From Candidatus Giovannonibacteria bacterium RIFCSPLOWO2_12_FULL_43_11c (GTDB lineage: Bacteria; Patescibacteriota; Minisyncoccia; JACPKW01; UBA11713), in the NCBI GenBank assembly GCA_001780775.1, contig MFIO01000003.1, positions 1-46,471 of the forward strand: 46,471 bases of DNA, given 5' to 3'. Shown piece by piece: positions 40,467 through 46,471 of this stretch. The position numbers and the translations under genes were made by a program. The notes under the pieces were generated by a model. It saw nothing but the letters and a program-made list of their open reading frames with translations, was not told the DNA's origin and made no database searches. The stretch's first letter is position 1. The number at the start of each line of letters is the position of its first letter.

Positions 40467-43400
40467 TTATTTCGACAGCACTTGGGCATTCATGTTGGAA
40501 GTCGGAAGACCTGACAACAGGTAGCCGTTAGAGAAGTCGTTGTTAGCAATTCCGGCAGTCGTGGTCGAGTGAGGAGTCCAGATGAAGTCGTCATCGACGA
40601 ACCCATCGACTGTCGCAGCCTGATCCATCTGGGCAGAAGCCGCAGAGAATGAAGTCGCGTCGCCTTGAAGCTGGGTCGAAACCGAAGCTCCAGAAACTGA
40701 ACCCGCTACCGTTCCTCTAACCTCGAAGTAATACGTTGATCCCGAAGGAATCGTAAGTACTTTTGAAGTTGCCGACGAATCTTGAACAACGAAGTTTATG
40801 TCGGTTGAAGCATCAACCCAAACTCCATTTGTTCCATTCAATTGACCAGCGCCTGTGTTCACACCAGTTACTGGGCTTGAGAACGCTGAATCAGTATATC
40901 CAAACACATTTATGCTCGATACTATTGCAGTCGTTGTTGCCATTCTGATTGTGAATTTATAGACACCAACATTACCAGCGTTTGCCTTAACCGAGAACCT
41001 CATTAGAGGCTGATCACCGTTCGCAAGAGATGAAGGTTGCCATCCGGATACCGCGGCGAAGCTTGGATAAGCTTTGAAGAGGCGAACACCTTCTGAAGCA
41101 GTGTCTGCTCCGGTAGGCGTTACGTTGCCTCCCGAAGAAACTCCAACTCCATAGTTTCCATTGATTCCAGTGTTTTCGCCATCGTAATCAACTTTCACGA
41201 AGTCACCGGAAGAAATGATATCACAAGAGTTACAGATGGTTGCCAAATCTCCTTTAACAACAAGGACCTTGTTTCCGTCCTTAGGAATTCTGAAGGCGTT
41301 AGATGCGATCGCGGACGATGTCGCGAAGTCTCCTTGGGTAACCGAGAATTGAGCACTTCCAATTTGAACTCCGTCAGTTGTCCACAAAGTAACTGACCTG
41401 TTTAGCAAGTCGTTCGGCGTGTTTGATCCAGTTCCAGAGAGCTGTAGCGCAACTTGGCGAAGATCAATGTCCTCGTTAGAAGCATCGAATCTGATGCGTG
41501 TAAGTTCAACGTTGGTCATACCGGAGTTTGCTGGCTTATAGGCCGGACTCGAAGAGTCAAGAATTACAGCGAGCGATCCTCCAGAAGCAGCAGTCATAAT
41601 CTGACCCGCAGAGTCGGAAACAGTTTGAGCAATTGTCTGCCCGCTTGTAACTCCGCTAACACCTGTCCAATCGTTGGAGTGAGCAGCATTGTCAGCGTCA
41701 TCACCGCCTAGACCCCACTGATACTTACCGGTAGATCCTGAACGCAAGTCGCATTTCAGATTAAGAGTCTTGGATGTTCCTTTCGTAAGAATCAAGCCTG
41801 ACCCGTCGAAAGTGAAGTTTGTCGAGGAAGACACGGAACTCGGGTTAACAATGTTCGAAGAGTTAACCACGGTCGCTCCATCATATAGTTTGCAATTAGT
41901 AACATCGGTAGCACTTCCAGTTACCGCGTTGTAGGCCAACGGGACTGCGGTTACTCTGACATCCTCGCCCGAAGCAATCGCGTCGAAGGCATAGCGAGCG
42001 AACTCGAATTGAGAAGCGCCAGCGATTACAGTCTGCGCAATCGGAGTGGTCTGCGTTGAAACTGTAAGAGCTCCGGACTTAACAGTCATAGCTGGAAGAG
42101 TAAGAGCAGAAGCCGGAGCAGGCGTAATGGTATTTCCCGTGGTCAAACCGCGGACTGTCGCCCAGTCAACACTCGGCGTAGTTGAGGCAGTAATGGTCGT
42201 GTTGTTGTTCATATCCGTACCAATTTTGCCCTTAAGTGTGTAGGTATGCATCCCTGTTGAGAAAGTAACGGAGTCTGTAAAGACAATCGAACCCTCTCCG
42301 GATCCGGTAGTGTTAGCGCTATCAGCGGCAGTCCCGTCAACCGGTCCAGCAACGATAGCACCAGTTTCATCCACTAGGATTGCGTTTGTTATGTCATCAA
42401 TGTCGTCAGTATCGTTTGATCCCAAAGTAACGTTGAATCCAATTCTTCCGACAGAGATTGCCTCTCCTTTAACATCAACCGATAGAGCGCCCAACGGCTG
42501 GTTGGCGAGATTGATACCTATGTTTTGCGCGTTAACTGCGGTCGCGACAGAAACGTTCATAGTTCCTGTCGAAACAGTTACAGTCGCGCCGTCATACCAT
42601 GGATCTTCTCCGCTGGTAAACGCCGCAACTTGAGGAGCGGCAGATGAACCAGTCTGCGGAGGAGTAATTCCGAACTTGAAGTTGTCTCCCATCAAACCGA
42701 TATCGGTCCTCTTGGCGATATCGAAGGCAATCGTCCTCGAAGATCCTCCGAGAATGTCGCCTTTAATCGAGATATCAACCGAGAATCCTTTGTCAATCAA
42801 AATTCCATTTCCTGGGAATTTAGCTGTGTAGTATTTTCCGTCAGAGCTTACGACTGTGTCATAAGCGGTGCCGTCTACATAAGTCTTTACGTTAGCAAGG
42901 TCGCTAGAACCCGCGGAACCGATCTGGTTCCAGATGATGTGCGACAACCAGACTTTTTCAGCAGATCCGGCGGTTACTTTCACTGAAGAGAAAGTGTATG
43001 CCAATGTTCCAACTTCCTTGGTTTGGGCAGCGCCTGGATCAAGAGATCCGCGAGCCATGGTTACTGAACCAATGGTCAATGCGCCATTGATCGTATTAGC
43101 CGCTCCAGTTATAGGAAGCGAGCCGGAAACTGTCGCGGAAGTGTTGATACCGTTTACCGAGAACATCGCTATGTTACCGGCATCATCTGCCAAGTTCGTA
43201 AGTGTGTCCATGTTAGCGGCGACAGTCAAAGTCCTAGTCTGGCCTGCTTTAACAACGAACGCGCCACCAACTACTGCTTGGTGAGTTGAATTTAATGTTT
43301 TAGAGATGCCCATCTGCACACCGTTTTCGTCCAAAAGGACAACTCCGACGAAAGCGCCGTCAGCTGCAGGACCAGTTCTTTCAACGGTCACGCCGTTTAC

Positions 43401-44066
43401 GGTGACATCTCCGTCATTCGCGGCGGTAAGTTTAATTACAGTGAATGGGACTCTAGCGGCTCCACCTGGTGCAATGTAGTTTGCCGGCTGTGTTCCTGGC
43501 ATAACTTGGAGTCCTGTGCCAACTCCTGGAATAGGAGTAGGACCGGGGGTAGGAGTCGGGCCGCTAGCTACGAGCGAATTGTATTTTGCCTGCGATAGAG
43601 GGCCAAACAATCCAGCGGCCGGAGCAACTCCGTTCGCGGCTTGCCACTTGGCAATAGCGCTCTTAGTCGCTGGGCCGAAGTAAGTAGTCTCGCCTCCAGG
43701 AGAACCAGCTCCGGAAGCAGCTACTTTAAATGCTGTTGAGTTTAGATATTGCTGCAAGCATCGGACATCAGCGCCCGTTAAACCTTGTTTTAGACTTCGG
43801 GTGAAGCCGCAATTTCCAGTCGAAGAAGGCGGAACTGGGGTTGTCGGCTGGCCCCTCAACGACGAGTTTACGTTGTTGACGGTAGCTGCGTCAGCTCCGA
43901 ACGACTGCAGTAAGGAAAGTATCGACTGAATCTGTGATTCCGTTAAAGCCGCGTTTGCGACTAACGGAACTGCGAGTGAAGCTCCCGACAGAAATAATGC
44001 TGTCGAGAAGCTTAAGAAAGTGACGGCGATTCTATTCGCTACACCTTTCTTGTTTCTGTTTATCAT
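40467..44066 (-). CDS. Large S-layer-like secreted protein with peptidoglycan-binding domain
   Basis: The 1199-residue protein has a signal peptide (VTFLSFSTALFLSGASLAVP...ANAAL), the LTESQIQSILSLLQSFGADA and VNNVNSSLRG segment shared with the protein at 1-361, and a peptidoglycan-binding domain 1 (about 88-165, LKQGLTGADVRCLQQYLNST, TYFGPATKSAIAKWQAANGV). A Pro/Thr linker (PTPTPGPTPIPG) follows, then about 1000 residues of Thr/Ser/Gly/Val-rich beta domains. The composition (few Lys, almost no Cys) and uniform codon use fit an abundant surface protein. It is probably the S-layer or main wall protein; this is inference from composition, anchor and known architecture in this lineage. The strong terminator downstream also suits high expression. 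Confidence 0.85.
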   Translation of the reverse strand: MINRNKKGVANRIAVTFLSFSTALFLSGASLAVPLVANAALTESQIQSILSLLQSFGADAATVNNVNSSLRGQPTTPVPPSSTGNCGFTRSLKQGLTGADVRCLQQYLNSTAFKVAASGAGSPGGETTYFGPATKSAIAKWQAANGVAPAAGLFGPLSQAKYNSLVASGPTPTPGPTPIPGVGTGLQVMPGTQPANYIAPGGAARVPFTVIKLTAANDGDVTVNGVTVERTGPAADGAFVGVVLLDENGVQMGISKTLNSTHQAVVGGAFVVKAGQTRTLTVAANMDTLTNLADDAGNIAMFSVNGINTSATVSGSLPITGAANTINGALTIGSVTMARGSLDPGAAQTKEVGTLAYTFSSVKVTAGSAEKVWLSHIIWNQIGSAGSSDLANVKTYVDGTAYDTVVSSDGKYYTAKFPGNGILIDKGFSVDISIKGDILGGSSRTIAFDIAKRTDIGLMGDNFKFGITPPQTGSSAAPQVAAFTSGEDPWYDGATVTVSTGTMNVSVATAVNAQNIGINLANQPLGALSVDVKGEAISVGRIGFNVTLGSNDTDDIDDITNAILVDETGAIVAGPVDGTAADSANTTGSGEGSIVFTDSVTFSTGMHTYTLKGKIGTDMNNNTTITASTTPSVDWATVRGLTTGNTITPAPASALTLPAMTVKSGALTVSTQTTPIAQTVIAGASQFEFARYAFDAIASGEDVRVTAVPLAYNAVTGSATDVTNCKLYDGATVVNSSNIVNPSSVSSSTNFTFDGSGLILTKGTSKTLNLKCDLRSGSTGKYQWGLGGDDADNAAHSNDWTGVSGVTSGQTIAQTVSDSAGQIMTAASGGSLAVILDSSSPAYKPANSGMTNVELTRIRFDASNEDIDLRQVALQLSGTGSNTPNDLLNRSVTLWTTDGVQIGSAQFSVTQGDFATSSAIASNAFRIPKDGNKVLVVKGDLATICNSCDIISSGDFVKVDYDGENTGINGNYGVGVSSGGNVTPTGADTASEGVRLFKAYPSFAAVSGWQPSSLANGDQPLMRFSVKANAGNVGVYKFTIRMATTTAIVSSINVFGYTDSAFSSPVTGVNTGAGQLNGTNGVWVDASTDINFVVQDSSATSKVLTIPSGSTYYFEVRGTVAGSVSGASVSTQLQGDATSFSAASAQMDQAATVDGFVDDDFIWTPHSTTTAGIANNDFSNGYLLSGLPTSNMNAQVLSK

Positions 44067-44095
44067 GATTAATTTAATTTTTTACTAATAAGTAA

Positions 44096-44125
44096 AGTAT
44101 AGATTTTTTGATCTCGACAGACCAA
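44096..44125 (-). promoter_or_regulatory. Candidate promoter of the S-layer-like gene
   Basis: On the minus strand TTGGTC (44120-44125), an 18-base spacer and TATACT (44096-44101) resemble -35 and -10 boxes, 29 bases before ATG 44066. An inverted repeat (ATAGATTTT at 44099-44107 with AAAATCTAT at 44124-44132) covers both boxes and could be an operator. Confidence 0.35.
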
Positions 44126-44132
44126 AATCTAT

Positions 44133-44722
44133 GCATTAATAACACGTTAATAATTTCTGATCTTAGGAGCCGAGCGATTTTCCTTAGACACTCCGCCTTG
44201 GGCGGAGAGCATAAGGATCGACCGGACTCGAGACTCCAGTTAATTATCTAAGGTTATATGATTGAGACGAACCTAATATTAATTTCTGTCATGCATCCAT
44301 TGATATTCATTTGTCAAGGTTCTGACTAACAAAGCAAATCACCCATCGTAGAGGTGATAAGCCAATATTGTCTTTAAGTATTATAGGCAAATGCAACTAA
44401 ACTACACAAGGGGGAAAAGAGTTTCTTTTTGTGGATAACAGCACTTAAGTTTCACTGGGAGTTCAATATAAAATAATAAATAAGCATATCCGTCAATAAA
44501 CTGCTAAAACTCTGTAAAAACATCTTTTAAATAAGAAGTATTTTTATACAATTTTATTATAATTTTGTAAAACATTACGCTGAATTATTTAAATTGCCAA
44601 AATATCAAAAATATATTCTAATTTTACAATTTTTAAGATACGTGGGGTGTATTAACTGTGCTTTCTGTGTTGAAAAATAGTTCAAAAGGTGTTAGAATTG
44701 GGTTAAATTCGATTCTTTCCGG
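44133..44722. other. Long intergenic region, no gene seen
   Basis: No convincing reading frame. It becomes very AT-rich at about 44450-44660. A TTGACA-like box lies on the minus strand at 44312-44317, with no good -10. The only clear structure is the nested hairpin at 44181-44217. It could hold a long leader of the S-layer-like mRNA or a small RNA. Confidence 0.4.
44181..44217. repeat. Nested hairpin with CTCCGCC/GGCGGAG core
   Basis: Inner stem CTCCGCC-TTG-GGCGGAG (44191-44207) with outer arms TCCTTA (44181-44186) and TAAGGA (44212-44217). It may be an RNA structure in the leader of the S-layer-like gene or another copy of the GC-rich palindromic elements. Confidence 0.55.
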
Positions 44723-44785
44723 AGCTGCGGGGTCATCCCTACGGGCCGTAGGCTAATGGTCTACGACTCGTGGAGTAGGATATGA
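44723..44785 (+). pseudogene. tRNA-Gln 5' fragment
   Basis: AGCTGCGGGGTCATC (44723-44737) is identical to 45070-45084 at the start of the intact tRNA-Gln. A CCTAC/GTAGG hairpin follows, then a weaker match (GTAGGATATGATTC near 44776) to the continuing tRNA. The 3' half is missing, so it is not a working tRNA. Confidence 0.65.
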
Positions 44786-44813
44786 TTCTTACGAGAAACA
44801 TTGCCTATAAATT

Positions 44814-45065
44814 ATGAAATTCCATGTTTATGTTCTGAAAAGCGAGAAAGATGGTAAATTCTATGTTGGTTATACATCAGATATAGATAATCGACTGAAA
44901 GCTCATAACGCAGGTAAGGTAAAATCTACCAAACATCGTAGGCCCTTCGTTTTAATAAAAGTTGAAAGCTTCGATACCAGAAGAGAGGCAATGTGGAGAG
45001 AATGGCAATTAAAATCAAAAGAAGTTGGTTCTGTTGAAAAAGCAAAATTAAAAGAAAATTCGTAG
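44814..45065 (+). CDS. GIY-YIG nuclease family protein
   Basis: The 83-residue protein is a single GIY-YIG domain: FHVYVLKSEKDGKFYVGYTS supplies the GIY and YIG strands, DNRLKAHNAGKVKSTKHRRP the catalytic Arg and the family TKHRRP motif, and REAMWREWQLKS the metal-binding Glu. It is of the short UvrC/homing-type family with unknown target. It lies between a 5' fragment of tRNA-Gln and the intact tRNA-Gln, 7 bases before the latter. The gene is small, AT-rich relative to its neighbours, and may be mobile. Confidence 0.88.
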   Translation: MKFHVYVLKSEKDGKFYVGYTSDIDNRLKAHNAGKVKSTKHRRPFVLIKVESFDTRREAMWREWQLKSKEVGSVEKAKLKENS

Positions 45066-45072
45066 CCACAGC

Positions 45073-45146
45073 TGCGGGGTCATCTAACGGTAGGATACAT
45101 GACTCTGAATCATGTCATCTAGGTTCGAATCCTAGCCCCGCAGCCA
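45073..45146 (+). tRNA. tRNA-Gln (CTG)
   Basis: Acceptor TGCGGGG pairs with CCCCGCA. The D-arm has AACGGTAGGA. The anticodon stem-loop CATGACTCTGAATCATG has CTG in a 7-base loop. The T-arm is CTAGGTTCGAATCCTAG. Discriminator G and encoded CCA follow. Confidence 0.97.
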
Positions 45147-45148
45147 AG

Positions 45149-45190
45149 GTTGGAAGTATCGAGGCGACCAATGAGCCTCGAAAAACCAAC
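45149..45190 (+). other. Two-stem structured stretch after tRNA-Gln
   Basis: GTTGG (45149-45153) pairs with CCAAC (45186-45190), and inside it TCGAGGC (45159-45165) pairs with GCCTCGA (45175-45181). It lies 2 bases after the tRNA CCA. It may be part of the tRNA transcript, an attachment site, or a control element of the recombinase. 45191-45237 holds nothing else visible. Confidence 0.45.
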
Positions 45191-45237
45191 TGACTCCACC
45201 CCGTCACAGGCATACCGGCTGAGCGCCGTATTCAGAG

Positions 45238-45269
45238 ACGAAAAACCACCAACGTCGGTGGTTTTTCGT
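45238..45269. terminator. Bidirectional terminator
   Basis: ACGAAAAACCACC, loop AACGTC and GGTGGTTTTTCGT form a 13-bp stem with T-runs on both strands, exactly between the tRNA-Gln region (plus) and the recombinase stop at 45270 (minus). Confidence 0.88.
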
Positions 45270-46471
45270 TTACTCGATTGTGACCACTCTGTCTTTAAGC
45301 ACCAACCGATTTTTCAGGTGCGATAGTATTTGCCGCTTTTCGTCTGTGCTCCCCATGCTCAATACATGTTTCGCGTAATTTTTCAGATCGACGTCATGTA
45401 AATGTATTTTTTGATTTGAGCCGCCGATCATCTGCTGAAATTTCTGATGGCAATCAATATCTTCTTTGAGATGCTTTCGCAAACCCAGCTCGTCGATACT
45501 CAGCGTATCAATTAGTCCGGAAAGCTGCACTATCAAATCTTCTTCGCGAAGATAGCTGATCGGGCAATTGATGTTCTTGGTTCTGGTGCATCCGTAATAT
45601 ATATACGTTGCCGAGCCGCCGCGTTTAAGCTGTTTGTGCTTTTCCTGCGCCGTCACGCCGGAACCGCACAACCCACATTTCATAAGCCGCGTGAAGGCGA
45701 AATCCTTCGACATGTAGCGGAATTCGCTCTCTCGCTTCATTACCTCCTTCGCTCTCAGGAATAATTCCTTGCTTATGAGCGGCTCGTGGCGCCCCTTGTA
45801 CCAATTGCCGCTTTTAACCGGATACTCGAACTCTCCGCAATGGAGCGACGTATTGAGGATTTTCTGGACGTTGCTCAGCCATATCGGTCTACCGTTCACC
45901 GTCGTGAATCCGATCTCTCGAAGCCATCGATACACTTTTCTTCCGCTCCAGCCGTCATTACCGACTTTCTCGAACATCTGTCTGACTACCGGTCCGCGCA
46001 CTGGATCGACCATGATGTATCCTTTTCGATCCGTACGCATTTCGTTGAGATATCCTGTCGGTGCCGGGGCTGGCCATAGTCCCATTTCACATTTCGCACG
46101 TAGCCCGCGCTTTACATTCAATCCTTTCTGATCATTCTCGAGCTTGCCTTGTGCACCGAGAATCATGAGCAGAAACTTCTCGTTCGGATTGTTTGTAAAC
46201 CGCTGGGTGAACGTTCGGATCTCAACGATCACTTTCTGGTCCAGCAAGTCAACGAGCACACCGAGGTCTCCGGCGTTTCTCGACAGCCGGTCCGGCGCCC
46301 AGGTTAATATCCCGTTGAATTTCCCAATACGCATCCCGTCGACCATTTCGTTAAATACCTGGCGCTGGCCGACGGCTTTTGCCGAATGGGCTTCGCGCTT
46401 TATTTCGATCACACGAAGCCCGTCGCGCTGGGCAAGCTGGAGCATCTCCTTGGTCTGGCTATCGATGCTCA
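45270..46471 (-). CDS. Large serine recombinase (5' end outside window)
   Basis: The frame continues upstream of the first visible ATG (46445) to the right edge as SIDSQTKEM, so the N-terminus with the catalytic Ser is not seen. Visible are the rest of the resolvase domain (GILTWAPDRLSRNAGDLGVL), the recombinase domain (APAPTGYLNEMRTDRKGYIM, GWSGRKVYRWLREIGFTTVN), and the zinc ribbon (LMKCGLCGSGVTAQEKHKQL, GCTRTKNINCPISYL). Such enzymes integrate phages and mobile elements. It lies 123 bp from the tRNA-Gln 3' end, which suggests a tRNA-associated integration site. Confidence 0.93.
   Translation of the reverse strand, partial: SIDSQTKEMLQLAQRDGLRVIEIKREAHSAKAVGQRQVFNEMVDGMRIGKFNGILTWAPDRLSRNAGDLGVLVDLLDQKVIVEIRTFTQRFTNNPNEKFLLMILGAQGKLENDQKGLNVKRGLRAKCEMGLWPAPAPTGYLNEMRTDRKGYIMVDPVRGPVVRQMFEKVGNDGWSGRKVYRWLREIGFTTVNGRPIWLSNVQKILNTSLHCGEFEYPVKSGNWYKGRHEPLISKELFLRAKEVMKRESEFRYMSKDFAFTRLMKCGLCGSGVTAQEKHKQLKRGGSATYIYYGCTRTKNINCPISYLREEDLIVQLSGLIDTLSIDELGLRKHLKEDIDCHQKFQQMIGGSNQKIHLHDVDLKNYAKHVLSMGSTDEKRQILSHLKNRLVLKDRVVTIE

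Noticed and set aside
42046-43284. Plus-strand open frames opposite the large S-layer-like gene
   Set aside because: They are low-complexity antisense frames without ribosome sites or motifs and follow the codon pattern of the minus-strand gene.
44290-44320. Promoter from the TTGACA at 44312-44317 (minus strand)
   Set aside because: No acceptable -10 box lies 16-18 bases downstream; the pair nearer the gene is better.
44723-44810. A second complete tRNA or an intron-containing tRNA-Gln
   Set aside because: The 5' acceptor strand has no matching 3' strand nearby, no anticodon or T-arm is found, and the intact tRNA-Gln follows on its own.

Overview
The window looks like a chromosomal piece of a Candidate Phyla Radiation (Patescibacteria) genome, most likely Parcubacteria. 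This rests on gene content and protein style, because no rRNA is present. Supporting signs are an archaeal-type UMP kinase, a cupin-type glucose-6-phosphate isomerase, a UvrC without its usual C-terminal helix-hairpin-helix part, a shortened YchF, the rpsF-ssb-rpsR trio, PaaX/Cas2-like and GIY-YIG single genes, and palindromic elements inside reading frames that encode peptides such as LPAGRQV. The standard code is used: ssb ends at TGA directly after its DEIPF tip, and several other genes use TGA inside tight stop/start overlaps.

Layout. 1-361 is the 5' end of a secreted S-layer-like protein on the minus strand. It is a paralogue of the 1199-residue protein at 40467-44066. 1040-5051 is a minus-strand replication/transcription operon (PD-(D/E)XK nuclease, VOC protein, dnaG, rpoD). 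5507-15588 is a long minus-strand metal and thiol-redox block: sorbosone-dehydrogenase-like protein, small membrane protein, thioredoxin-fold protein, CcdA-like protein, a CC...DCNHG protein, an HxH membrane-anchored protein, a 43-residue membrane peptide, a YHS protein, an NDH-2-like flavoprotein, a CopB-type CPH ATPase and an ABC exporter. A CsoR-like inverted repeat lies upstream of the block. 15728-16942 is a secreted subtilase. 17061-23931 is a protein-quality-control and nucleotide block (tRNA-Ser, methyltransferase, UMP kinase, membrane protein, htpX, lemA, groEL/ES under a CIRCE element, and a short UDP-glucose-dehydrogenase-like gene). 24021-30725 is accessory: an orphan gene, a Cas2/PaaX-like gene between direct repeats, divergent uvrA and uvrC, then HicBA and a decayed MazEF-like module. 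30775-39699 is mostly housekeeping (secG, peptide-binding protein, GPI, tRNA-Leu, RNase J, trpS, phosphomannomutase, ychF, rpsF, ssb, rpsR). 40467-46471 holds the large S-layer-like gene, a structured intergenic region, a tRNA-Gln fragment, a GIY-YIG gene, intact tRNA-Gln and a large serine recombinase cut by the right edge.

The best targets for a second look are these. The hicBA cassette sits at the uvrC 3' end and is followed by a second, mostly synonymously diverged copy of that end. RNase J is interrupted by an in-frame TGA where the frame and family continue for another 92 codons. Palindromic elements lie inside uvrC, trpS and ssb. Near-identical direct repeats bracket the Cas2/PaaX-like gene. 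A duplicated tRNA-Gln 5' end, a GIY-YIG nuclease and a serine recombinase are clustered at the right edge. The copper/thiol operon carries several uncharacterised Cys/His proteins.
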